Source: Arthrobacter terrae
Lineage (GTDB): Bacteria > Actinomycetota > Actinomycetes > Actinomycetales > Micrococcaceae
Direction: 5' to 3'
DNA length: 64,000 nt
Assembly: GCF_015708085.1 (NCBI RefSeq)
Contig: NZ_JADNYM010000017.1
Coordinates: 46,277 to 110,276 of the forward strand
Shown: positions 25,521 to 33,626 of the stretch, piece after piece
Layout: each line of letters starts with the position of its first letter
How positions within the stretch are numbered: the first letter of the stretch is position 1
Translations under genes and position numbers: made by a program
Notes under the pieces: model-generated
Databases searched by the model: none
What the model saw: the letters and a program-made list of their open reading frames with translations, nothing else
What the model was told of the DNA's origin: nothing

Positions 25521-26270
25521 GTGGCCATTGACGCGACAGCTCGAACCAGCACACCCGAATCCTCGATCGGCGAATATCTCCACACACTGATTCTTCAAAG
25601 CGAAGACATCGATGCCTTCCTCAATGGCCTCGCCTGTCATGCTGCACAGATTCTCTCCAGCGCAGATGATGAAGTGCTGTGTGGCATCACTCTCCTGCGG
25701 GACCGGAAGGCTGGGACCGTTGCCAGCAGCAGTGACCGTGCACGCCATATGGATGAAATCCAGTACAGCTTCGGGGACGGTCCCTGCATGACGGCATCCC
25801 GGGACCAGGTCACGGTCCATGTACCCGATCTGGAAACCGAAAACCGGTGGCCCGAGTACTCTGCGACCGTGCACCAGAGCGGTATGCGCTCTATCCTGGC
25901 CATCCCGTTCAACCTCGAGGGAGACGCGAAGGCAGCGCTGAATCTGTATTCGGCACGTGCCGGCAAATTTGATGCCCGCGTCCAGGAGACCGTCCAAAGG
26001 TACACCAGGGAGGTAACCACCACTTTGCAGCTTGGACTTCGCTTCGCCCAGCACATCGATACCGCATCCAATCTGAAATCAGCACTGGAGTCACGGACCA
26101 TCATTGATCTTGCTGTGGGCATCATCATGGCGCAAAACCGGTGCAGCCAGGAAACCGCAGTTGGAATTCTCAAATCTGCCTCCAGCGCCCGGAACCTTAA
26201 ACTCCGCGATGTCGCGACCGCCCTTGTCCAGTCCATCAACCAGGAAGCCGCCCACACGCATTTCGATTAA
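25521..26270 (+). CDS. GAF-ANTAR regulator
   Basis: A protein of about 249 residues: a GAF domain (SIGEYLHTLILQSEDIDAFL to the YTREVTTTLQLGL helix) with the FGDGPCMTA segment typical of this actinobacterial group, then an ANTAR RNA-binding domain (LKSALESRTIIDLAVGIIMA ... LRDVATALVQSIN). ANTAR proteins bind paired stem-loops in leader RNA and prevent termination. I chose GTG 25521 as start; ATG 25401 is a longer option. No ligand is evident. A second GAF-ANTAR gene follows. Confidence 0.82.
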   Translation: MAIDATARTSTPESSIGEYLHTLILQSEDIDAFLNGLACHAAQILSSADDEVLCGITLLRDRKAGTVASSSDRARHMDEIQYSFGDGPCMTASRDQVTVHVPDLETENRWPEYSATVHQSGMRSILAIPFNLEGDAKAALNLYSARAGKFDARVQETVQRYTREVTTTLQLGLRFAQHIDTASNLKSALESRTIIDLAVGIIMAQNRCSQETAVGILKSASSARNLKLRDVATALVQSINQEAAHTHFD

Positions 26271-26569
26271 ACTAAATCCAGGCTTTCAATACTCGGCCAC
26301 AGAATCCGGACGCTGCACGCCATTGCCCCCTTCCCATCGCTGACGTCAAGCAGAGCGCGGCAACGGTGGGCAGGGCCTTCAGGCGCCGGCCGCGCTATTT
26401 CACGCCGTTTCGGAGCGATCAGGGGTACCTGTCGCCTCTTGGCAACTGCTGTAAAAACAGAAAATGAACGACGCAGACGACAACAGCAGCTGCTGCCCCT
26501 AAGGGATCAGAAGAGAATGTGATTAGACTTCGACTACCTGACCGTGCCCCGGAGTTGGAGGCCACTGTA

Positions 26570-27322
26570 GTGACGGATGTAGACAAGCATGTTAAAGACA
26601 CCAAGGGTGAACCAGCTGCTCAGGAGGGTGCGGCAACCGTGGCCACGGATGATTTGGCCATCAGACTCGGCGAATTGGCCCGGGCACTGCAGCAGGATGA
26701 CGGCGCTGAGCAGATGATGACGGACACGGTGCTTGCGGCCATTGACCTGATTCCCGGCGTGAACAACGGATCCATCAGCGTAGTCACAGCCCGGAAGCAT
26801 GTTCAGTCCCGGGCAGCGTCCAGTGACCTTGCCCGCCGCATTGATGCCTTCCAGGAAGAGACCGGGCAGGGACCGTGCCTGTCGGCGATCTACGAAGAAC
26901 GGACGATCCGGATTCCGGACATGACATGCGAGACCCGCTGGCCCGAATTTATCCGCAAAGCGGTGCAGACCGGTGTTGGCAGCATGCTGTGCTTTCAGCT
27001 GTACGTCCAGGAAGATAACCTCGGGGCGTTGAATCTTTACGGCGATGTCGGCGCTTTCACCGACGAATCCGAGCATGTCGGATTGCTGGTAGCGGCCCAT
27101 GCCGCCGTCGCCTATGCCGGAGAGTTGAAAACCGATCAGCTCGGTGAGGCTATCTCCACCAGGGACCTGATCGGGCAGGCCAAAGGCATTCTGATGGAGC
27201 GCTACAAAATTACTGGACATCAGGCTTTTACTATCCTCGCGCGGGCCAGCTCACAATCAAACGTAAAGCTCCGTGAGGTCGCGGAGCATCTGGTTACCAG
27301 TGGCGACGTTCTGCACAAATGA
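26570..27322 (+). CDS. GAF-ANTAR regulator, second copy
   Basis: A 250-residue protein with the same layout as its neighbour but low identity: GAF (ELARALQQDDGAEQMMTDTV, then QEETGQGPCLSAIYEERTIR) and ANTAR (LGEAISTRDLIGQAKGILME with the key Ala/Arg pattern, then LREVAEHLV). The GTG at 26570 follows GGAGG by eight bases; an earlier GTG at 26519 has a weaker site. It is about 300 bases from the first copy, so the two probably have separate promoters and are not one operon. Confidence 0.85.
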   Translation: MTDVDKHVKDTKGEPAAQEGAATVATDDLAIRLGELARALQQDDGAEQMMTDTVLAAIDLIPGVNNGSISVVTARKHVQSRAASSDLARRIDAFQEETGQGPCLSAIYEERTIRIPDMTCETRWPEFIRKAVQTGVGSMLCFQLYVQEDNLGALNLYGDVGAFTDESEHVGLLVAAHAAVAYAGELKTDQLGEAISTRDLIGQAKGILMERYKITGHQAFTILARASSQSNVKLREVAEHLVTSGDVLHK

Positions 27323-27459
27323 GTAACTGGTTCTACGTTGTGGTTTGCCGGTTACCTGTATAGCCTGACGGAGAGTCAAGACGCGGCTTCAGGGTAGTGA
27401 AAAAACCTGCCGTCACGGGAGCCAGTTGCTCGCCGTTATTCTCTGCGAGGCTACGAGCC

Positions 27460-27780
27460 ATGAGTCAACCCGATATCAGTGTTTGCGTTGATGTTCTCCT
27501 GCGCGGGGGAGGATTCGTTCTTCCGGCACGGGATCGCTCATACGACGCCGCAGCATTCCTTGGCCATCTAATATCTTGTGCTCAACGAGTGCATATGCGC
27601 ATCACCATCCGCGAGGATGAAAAGTTTCTCACCGTGATAAATCCGGATCACCAGGTCACTGAGATCGAGAAGCGCGCGGCACAGATGATGACCGACTCTT
27701 TCCTCGACGATGGCCCACTTATAACTTATGAGGAAGCGCTGGACGATTCCCGCCGACTGGCGATACGGTCCGTGACGTAG
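27460..27780 (+). CDS. Hypothetical protein
   Basis: A 106-residue protein without membrane segments. It begins MSQPDISVCVDVLLRGGGFV, has a strand-rich centre (VHMRITIREDEKFLTVINPD) and an acidic helical end. The start has a GAGG site about ten bases upstream; ATG 27397 is a longer option. Not recognised. Confidence 0.5.
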   Translation: MSQPDISVCVDVLLRGGGFVLPARDRSYDAAAFLGHLISCAQRVHMRITIREDEKFLTVINPDHQVTEIEKRAAQMMTDSFLDDGPLITYEEALDDSRRLAIRSVT

Positions 27781-27898
27781 TCCGGCAACCCTTCGAGCAA
27801 TTCGCCCAGGGGTTATTTCACGCCGCCGATTTCGCTCCACAACTGAGCTCACAATTGGCGTCCAGTGTAAGACGTACAGGACAAACTTCGAGCCGGGG

Positions 27899-28921
27899 TC
27901 AAGGGCGCAGCAGGATCCTGCCCTTCACCGTCCCGGCCTCCATGTGCTCGTGAGCGGAAGCCGTCTGCTCCAGCGGCAGCCGCTCTGTAATCCGCGGGTG
28001 CAGTTGATTCCGGACCAGCATGCGGTTGATCAGTACCGCGGCGCCGGCAAGATCTGCCACGCTGGCGCGGCTGATCACAAAGCCGAGCACGCTGATATCC
28101 CGGGTGTAGAGCTGTGCCAACGGCATCTCTGTTTTTGCGCCTGCAGGGCCGGTAGCTGCCGTGATGAGGATCCTGGCGCCGGGAACCGTCGCGCCGGCCG
28201 CAGCCGCGAAATCGGTGTGTCCGGATGTGTCCCAAAAGATGTCCAGTCCTTCCGGCGCCACCTCGATCAGGCGGTCCGTCGGCTCCGGGTCGCGGTAATT
28301 GACAACGGCGTCCGCACCGGCCTGGCGGCAGCGGGCGAAGTCCTCCGGCCGGCAGCTGGTCACGACTCGCGCACCTGCCAGCGCAGCCGTCGCTATGGCG
28401 GCCAGGCCGACATTGCCGGCGCCGCCACCGACGAACACCGTTTGTCCGGGCCGCAATCTGCCGTGCACAAACCAGGCCAGGTAGGCTGTCGCCGTCGGAT
28501 GGGCTACGGCAACGGCGGTGTCGGGGTCAACGCCGTCGGGCAGCCGGTACAACCTCTCTGAAGGGACCACAGCGAACTCCGCGAAGGAACCCTGCCGCCC
28601 GTCGTGTCCGAGGCTGTTGCACCAGACCCGGTCGCCGGCGTAAAAGCCCCGCACCGCGTTTCCGCAGCTCACGACGGTTCCGACGAGATCGCGTCCGAGA
28701 ACGAATGGCAGCGGCAGGGCTGTACGGTAACGGCCGGACCTGACGAGAGTGTCGACGGGGTCCAGGGCTACGGTTTCGACGGCGACCAGAACGTCCTCCG
28801 CTGCGGGGCTGGGTCTGGGTAGGCTCCCCACTTCGATGCCGGCGGCGGGACCGGGCCGACGAACATACGCGGCGGTCATCAGTGACTGCGTTCCCAGCGG
28901 CGGCAACAGCGGTTTGGACAT
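27899..28921 (-). CDS. Zinc-independent MDR oxidoreductase, quinone reductase-like
   Basis: A 340-residue medium-chain dehydrogenase/reductase: GroES-like N-terminal domain (VLVAVETVALDPVDTLVRSG, LGRDLVGTVVSCGNAVRGF), then a Rossmann fold with GQTVFVGGGAGNVGLAAIA. The structural and catalytic Cys/His zinc ligands are missing, as in NADPH:quinone reductases. The start is ATG 28921 (MSKPLL); a much longer ORF upstream is not supported. It is divergent from the guanidine riboswitch transcript. Confidence 0.85.
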   Translation of the reverse strand: MSKPLLPPLGTQSLMTAAYVRRPGPAAGIEVGSLPRPSPAAEDVLVAVETVALDPVDTLVRSGRYRTALPLPFVLGRDLVGTVVSCGNAVRGFYAGDRVWCNSLGHDGRQGSFAEFAVVPSERLYRLPDGVDPDTAVAVAHPTATAYLAWFVHGRLRPGQTVFVGGGAGNVGLAAIATAALAGARVVTSCRPEDFARCRQAGADAVVNYRDPEPTDRLIEVAPEGLDIFWDTSGHTDFAAAAGATVPGARILITAATGPAGAKTEMPLAQLYTRDISVLGFVISRASVADLAGAAVLINRMLVRNQLHPRITERLPLEQTASAHEHMEAGTVKGRILLRP

Positions 28922-29009
28922 AGTTCCATCTTGACGGGTACGAGCTTGCGGTGGGAACTTCGGCGTGAGATTTTTAGGAGGCCACAATTTTCCACAGTGC
29001 CGACGGCAC

Positions 29010-29050
29010 CCGGACGAGTACGCCGTACCCGGACAGCGACAAGACGGCGT
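29010..29050 (+). promoter_or_regulatory. Guanidine-III riboswitch (ykkC-III)
   Basis: The leader holds CCGGACGAG, then CGCCGTACCCGG, then ACAAGACGGCGT in the order and spacing of the ykkC-III consensus, whose P1/pseudoknot pairings (CCGG with CCGG, GCCGT with ACGGC) are all kept. The end overlaps the AAGGAG ribosome site at 29052-29057, so ligand binding would control translation. Class III switches bind free guanidinium. The downstream gene is an SMR exporter of the guanidinium type, which supports the call. Confidence 0.9.
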
Positions 29051-29063
29051 CAAGGAGATCATT

Positions 29064-29378
29064 TTGTCCTGGCTGATTCTGGTAATTTCCGGCGTTTTCG
29101 AAGCTGTCTGGGCGACGGCGCTAGGCAAGTCGGAGGGGTTCAGCAGGCTCTGGCCGACGGTCGTTTTCGGCGTGGGCCTGCTGCTCAGCATGGCCGGCCT
29201 TGCGTTCGCCATGCGTCAGCTGCCCACCGGAACCTCGTACGCAGTGTGGGTTGGCATCGGGGCGGTGCTGACCATAACGTACGCAATGATCTTTGACGCC
29301 GAGCCGGTATCTGTGCTCAAGGTCGCGCTGCTGCTGGGGATTGTAGCGTGCGTGGTGGGCCTGAAAGTTCTGCACTAA
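29064..29378 (+). CDS. sugE: SMR-family guanidinium exporter (SugE/Gdx)
   Basis: A 104-residue protein with four membrane helices. WLILVISGVFEAVWATALG has the conserved essential Glu of SMR proteins, followed by GFSRLWPTVV and GTSYAVWVGIGAVLT, which is the SugE/Gdx signature. It should function as an antiparallel dimer exchanging guanidinium for protons. The TTG start at 29064 follows AAGGAG; no ATG is in the right place. A guanidine-III riboswitch precedes it. Confidence 0.92.
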   Translation: MSWLILVISGVFEAVWATALGKSEGFSRLWPTVVFGVGLLLSMAGLAFAMRQLPTGTSYAVWVGIGAVLTITYAMIFDAEPVSVLKVALLLGIVACVVGLKVLH

Positions 29379-29413
29379 CCAGGAGCGACGAGCGTGGGTG
29401 CGAAGATAGCTAA

Positions 29414-30634
29414 GTGAAAATCCTCCGCCGCGCAGCACTCCCCGCGGCACTGTTTCTCGCCGGAGTGGGGGTGCTGATCAGCGGGTTGTTGCCTTGGCCG
29501 GACTTCGTCGCCCTGGCGGACCGGACGGTGCCGATCCTGCTGTTCGTGGTGGCGATGACAGTGGTGACAGAGTTGGCCGATGAAGCGGGGGTCTTCCGCC
29601 TGGTGACCGGGGCGCTCGCGCGGCTGGGGACCCGCCCACGCGCCACAGGCACCGACACCGGCGCGGAAGCCGGCACAGGAACCGGGAGGGTCTGGCTGCT
29701 GTGGCTGTTTGTGGTGGCGCTCTCGACCGTCAGCACGGTGTTCTTGTCCTTGGATTCGACGGCGGTTCTGGTCACGCCCGTCGTCGTCCTGCTGGCCATC
29801 CACGCGCGCATACCTCCGCTGCCGTTCGCACTAACCACAGTCTGGCTTGCTAATACTGCGTCCCTTTTGCTGCCCGTTTCCAACCTGACTAATCTGCTGG
29901 CGCAGCAGCGGCTGGGCCTTTCCCCTGCAGCTTTCGCGGCCATGATGTGGGCGCCGGCACTAGTGGGCGTTGTTGTTCCGGCGGCATTGCTGTGGATCAC
30001 GTTTGGCCGCCGGTTGCGCGGTGCCTACACTCCAGCGGACACCGGGGCGGCACCGGACCGGTTATTGCTTATAGTGGCTGGTGTCGCGGTGCTGCTGCTG
30101 TTGCCGGCGCTGGTCTCGGGCGTGCCTGTGGTGATCCCCGCAGGCCTTGCGGCTTTATTGCTCCTGGCCGTCTTTGGGTTCCGTCGGCGCCAGGCACTGC
30201 GCTGGTCCATGTTCCCGTGGCTTCCGCTCCTGCTGACTTCCGGGCTTTTTCTCGTGGTGCAGACAATGCACTCGCATGGGCTCGGCGCCCTGCTGGCCCG
30301 GGTATCCGGTTCGGGCGAAGGACTAGTGCCCCTGCTGCAGCTGGCGGCTGTTGGTGCCGTGGCCTCGAACGGGGTTAATAATCTCCCCGCGTATCTGGCC
30401 CTTGAACCTGTTGCGGGCTCGCCGCTGCGGCTTGGGGCGCTGTTGATCGGAGTAAATCTAGGTCCGCTGATTTCGCCCTGGGCATCGCTGGCGACGCTGC
30501 TTTGGCATGAACGGCTCAAGGCTCTGGCAGTTAATGTCTCCTGGGGCCGGTACGCCCTGGCCGGGCTGGCGGCAGTCATTATTACCTTGCCGCTGGCAGT
30601 CTTGGCCATCTGGGCAGCGGCCGGATACCCGTAG
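29414..30634 (+). CDS. ArsB/SLC13-type anion or metabolite permease
   Basis: A 406-residue membrane protein with about ten hydrophobic segments. The motif FLSLDSTAVLVTPVVV and VWLANTASLLLPVSNLTNLL, and the C-terminal counterpart VASNGVNNLPAYLAL, are typical of the ArsB/NhaD ion transporter superfamily, where paired loops form the substrate site. No arsR or arsC is nearby, so arsenite is unlikely as the main substrate. It starts at GTG 29414, 36 bases after sugE, so co-transcription is likely. Confidence 0.75.
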   Translation: MKILRRAALPAALFLAGVGVLISGLLPWPDFVALADRTVPILLFVVAMTVVTELADEAGVFRLVTGALARLGTRPRATGTDTGAEAGTGTGRVWLLWLFVVALSTVSTVFLSLDSTAVLVTPVVVLLAIHARIPPLPFALTTVWLANTASLLLPVSNLTNLLAQQRLGLSPAAFAAMMWAPALVGVVVPAALLWITFGRRLRGAYTPADTGAAPDRLLLIVAGVAVLLLLPALVSGVPVVIPAGLAALLLLAVFGFRRRQALRWSMFPWLPLLLTSGLFLVVQTMHSHGLGALLARVSGSGEGLVPLLQLAAVGAVASNGVNNLPAYLALEPVAGSPLRLGALLIGVNLGPLISPWASLATLLWHERLKALAVNVSWGRYALAGLAAVIITLPLAVLAIWAAAGYP

Positions 30635-30685
30635 CCCGGTTCCCGTCAGCAGATGGTTGATTTTTGGCAAAGCCGGTACGAGCCG

Positions 30686-30943
30686 TCACGGCGCAAGCTG
30701 TGGGGAATCCTCCGGCGGCAGTTTGCAGACAACATAACCGTCCTGATGGTGCACCAGCCGGCGGCCCCTTCCGCCGTCGAGCTGAATCCAGAATGTGCTG
30801 CGATCCTCCGTCATCGCATCCACGCGTCCGCTGAGCGGCCATCCGGACGGATCGATCAGGCAGATCGCCTCATCCCGCTGCAGCGCCGGCCACTGTGCCC
30901 CGGGCGCTGCCCCCGTCGTCATGTTATTGCTGCGTCGTCGCAT
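30686..30943 (-). CDS. Small hypothetical protein
   Basis: An 85-residue soluble protein with a basic start (MRRRSNNM), a WPALQRDEAICLIDPSGWPL core and a beta-like C-terminal half. AGGAGAGG precedes the ATG at 30943, which supports it. Not recognised. It lies downstream of the debranching enzyme gene in the same direction, separated by about 150 bases. Confidence 0.5.
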   Translation of the reverse strand: MRRRSNNMTTGAAPGAQWPALQRDEAICLIDPSGWPLSGRVDAMTEDRSTFWIQLDGGRGRRLVHHQDGYVVCKLPPEDSPQLAP

Positions 30944-31090
30944 AATGCCCTCTCCTCTTGGCCTTATGACCAGCTAACAGTCCCAGTGTGCGTGCAGCCA
31001 GTGAACCAGCGGTTAACCAGCTGTGGACGACACATTTGGGCGGCATGGTCTGTGCCCGGTCCGCATGACTGGCCGGCCGCGCAACGCGTA

Positions 31091-33064
31091 TCAGGCCAAG
31101 GCATCGAGAAGAGGCGCGGCGGCGGCAGCGGCCCATGCCTGTGGGAAACAGGACATCGGGTAGGGCACCGGGGCGGGAGCCTGGCGCCGTGAGTAGCCCC
31201 CGAACAACTCGGGCAGGCGATAGTGAAAGGCCTCCGCCGCATCCAGCAGACCGGAGGCGATCCGGTGCGCGGTACTGGCATGCCCATCCTTGCGCAGCCC
31301 GGCGACGATGATAGCCGTGTCATGGGACCAGACCGACCCGCAGTGGTAGCTCAACGGCCAGTAGCCGGCATTCGTCTGTGACAGCGTGCGGATCCCAAAG
31401 CCGGTGAACAGATCGGGTGCCGTCAGCCGCTCGGCAACAGCCCGGCTTTCCGCGGCGTTCAGTAGTCCGGTCCCGAGCAGGTGGCCCATATTGCTGGCCG
31501 CGCTGGACACCGGGCGTTTATCAGCATCCAATGCTATTGCGGGGAACCGGCCGGCTGCGTCCGCGCACCAGAACTTCTCCCGGAAGCGCCGCTGCAGGTC
31601 GGTGCCCCAGGCGCGCCAGCGCGAGGCGCTCCGGCCAAAAGCCGTAAGCAGCGCGGATCCGCCCATCGCTGCCTCATACGCGTAGGCCTGAACCTCGCAG
31701 AGTGCGATCGGCCCTGCGGCCAAGGTCCCGTCGGGCCAGCGGACAGCGTCCGCGGAATCCTTCCAGCCCTGATTGGCCAGCCCGGTCCCGGTCGGATCCA
31801 TGTACTCGAGGAAACCGTCGCCGTCGGAATCACCGTACTCCACCATCCATTCCAGCGCCGCCTCGCACGAATCGAGCAGGCTCTCAACCTCTTCATGCGG
31901 CAGCCCGGCACGCCAGGCGTCGTGCAGCAGGCAGACCCACAGCGGTGTCGCGTCGACGGTGCCGTAGTACAACGGGGGCAGGTGCAGACCCTTTCCCTGG
32001 TTCTCACTGGGAATGCTAAAACTGCCCCTGCGCAGCTCGTGGGGAATCTTTCCCGGCTGCTCCGCAGTCGCGGGGTCGGATGCGCTGCCCTGGAAAGCTG
32101 CGAGCGTGCGCAGGGTGCCGGAGGCCAAGGACAGATCGCGGGAAAGAAGAAGTCGTGCCGCCCAGAGCGAGTCCCGGCCAAATAGCGTGAAGTACCAGGG
32201 CGCCCCGGCGGCGAGGAAGGCCGCCCTGGGTCCCGCTGCTTCCAGATGGCGTTTCCCGGTCGATGCACGCAGGGCCAGGCGCAGCCCGGCAAGGTCCGAG
32301 GAGGACTGTGCAGCGAGTGCGACGAGCCGCGGTTCGGTGCCGGCGGTCAGTTTCGGTGCCTGCCAAGTGGGTGCCGCGGACACCGGGGACAGCGGGTCCA
32401 TACCGGTCAGGTGCCAGCGGAACTCAGCCGTGCCGTGCGGCTGAAGTGTGACGGAATGGACGACGGCGGCAGTTGCCTTATCGGTAGCGGTTGACGAGGT
32501 GGCGCTTGAGTCAGCGGCAGGTGAGCTCAGCGCAAGGGTTGATTCTACGCCGTCGGACGTGCTCCAGCGGTAGGTTCCTGCTGTGCTGCCGGGCCGGAGC
32601 GGTGCTGTCACCGCTCCGCCGCGGACCGCGTCCATGCCGGCCAGATCCGCCGCCAGCTCCAGCCCAAGATCGACGGTCAATTCCGTAGGCAGGGCCGACT
32701 CGATGCTGATGGTTTCGCCGATACCTTCCCGGCTGACCAACACGGACCGGGTCAGCTGGCATGGGGGTGAGAGCACAGTGGAGCCCGTTCCGCGGAAGAT
32801 GAAGCGTGCTTCAATCAACTGACCGTCGGCCGCTGGGCGGACGCGTACGGAAACTGCTTCCGGCTCCGCACCGTCAACAGTGAGCACAGCACAGGACAGA
32901 ATCCGTGTGTCACCCAGATATGCGCCCTGTGCCCCAAGCTGCCGAAGCTGGCCATCGTCGCCGAGCCAGAGCTGATATGGGGCAGCAACCGCGGCTGTCA
33001 ACCGATGGAGGAGTGGTTGCCGGGATGGGAACCCGGTGCCATTGAGTTCTTCGGTTTTGGGCAT
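31091..33064 (-). CDS. Amylo-alpha-1,6-glucosidase-type glycogen debranching enzyme
   Basis: A 657-residue protein: an N-terminal beta-sandwich domain (LHRLTAAVAAPYQLWLGDDG, GAYLGDTRILS) of the debranching N-terminal family and an (alpha/alpha)6 barrel of the GH-L clan from about residue 290 (APWYFTLFGRDSLWAARLLL, DSDGDGFLEYMDPTG, and QGWKDSADAV). The acid pair of the clan is plausible in GRDSLW and NQGWKDS. It would cleave alpha-1,6 branches of glycogen. It is divergent from the MarR gene, whose operator region it shares. Confidence 0.85.
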   Translation of the reverse strand: MPKTEELNGTGFPSRQPLLHRLTAAVAAPYQLWLGDDGQLRQLGAQGAYLGDTRILSCAVLTVDGAEPEAVSVRVRPAADGQLIEARFIFRGTGSTVLSPPCQLTRSVLVSREGIGETISIESALPTELTVDLGLELAADLAGMDAVRGGAVTAPLRPGSTAGTYRWSTSDGVESTLALSSPAADSSATSSTATDKATAAVVHSVTLQPHGTAEFRWHLTGMDPLSPVSAAPTWQAPKLTAGTEPRLVALAAQSSSDLAGLRLALRASTGKRHLEAAGPRAAFLAAGAPWYFTLFGRDSLWAARLLLSRDLSLASGTLRTLAAFQGSASDPATAEQPGKIPHELRRGSFSIPSENQGKGLHLPPLYYGTVDATPLWVCLLHDAWRAGLPHEEVESLLDSCEAALEWMVEYGDSDGDGFLEYMDPTGTGLANQGWKDSADAVRWPDGTLAAGPIALCEVQAYAYEAAMGGSALLTAFGRSASRWRAWGTDLQRRFREKFWCADAAGRFPAIALDADKRPVSSAASNMGHLLGTGLLNAAESRAVAERLTAPDLFTGFGIRTLSQTNAGYWPLSYHCGSVWSHDTAIIVAGLRKDGHASTAHRIASGLLDAAEAFHYRLPELFGGYSRRQAPAPVPYPMSCFPQAWAAAAAAPLLDALA

Positions 33065-33091
33065 GATTCATTGCACCATTTCCGTGCATAA

Positions 33092-33127
33092 TTGACACTT
33101 AGGGTTCCTAACTATTAGGCTACCTAA
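33092..33127 (+). promoter_or_regulatory. Promoter with two tandem MarR operators
   Basis: TTGACA (33092-33097) and TAGGCT (33116-33121) form a -35/-10 pair with an 18-base spacer. Two perfect palindromes TTAGG-N3-CCTAA lie at 33099-33111 and 33115-33127, the first between the boxes and the second covering the -10 to the start point. Transcription would begin within a few bases of the ATG at 33130. Confidence 0.78.
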
Positions 33128-33129
33128 GT

Positions 33130-33573
33130 ATGAGTGAAAAAGCGCTGCATGAGCTGGCGGGCCGCTACCGGGAAAGTCTGCGCCGGGCCGTGTACCTGAT
33201 CAGGTCCTTGGATGTTGATGATGATTTGAGTACCGGACAGGTCAGTACCCTGAACATCGTGGCGGAAGGGCCGGTCCGCGTCAGCGAGATCGCACGCAAG
33301 GCCGGCGTCCGGGTGCCCAGCGCAACGGAGCAGATCATCAGGCTGGAGAACGCGGGCCTGGTGCAGCGGACCCAGGACGATAAGGATGCCCGCGCCGTGC
33401 TGGTTAGCCTGACTGCCAAAGGGGATGCTGCGCTGACGTCCGCCAATCATGCGCGAAACATTGTGCTCGGTGACGGTTTGGCCCAGCTGACACAAGCTGA
33501 GCGGGACGCTATTGCCGGCGCCATCGGCCCGATGAACAAGCTCAACAGTGCCCTCACGGGTTCAACACCATAA
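33130..33573 (+). CDS. MarR-family repressor
   Basis: A 147-residue winged-helix regulator: RESLRRAVYLIRSLDV dimer helix, then VSEIARKAGVRVPSATEQII as recognition region, the LENAGLVQRTQDDKDARAVL wing and an alpha-helical C-terminus. There is no ribosome site and the promoter's expected start is at the ATG, so the mRNA is probably leaderless. Two palindromes in its promoter indicate autorepression. The MFS pump 53 bases downstream is the obvious target. Confidence 0.9.
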   Translation: MSEKALHELAGRYRESLRRAVYLIRSLDVDDDLSTGQVSTLNIVAEGPVRVSEIARKAGVRVPSATEQIIRLENAGLVQRTQDDKDARAVLVSLTAKGDAALTSANHARNIVLGDGLAQLTQAERDAIAGAIGPMNKLNSALTGSTP

Positions 33574-33626
33574 ACCCCACAACAGTATTTCAGCAAGCGT
33601 TAGCGCAGCAAACAAGAGGAGGAACC

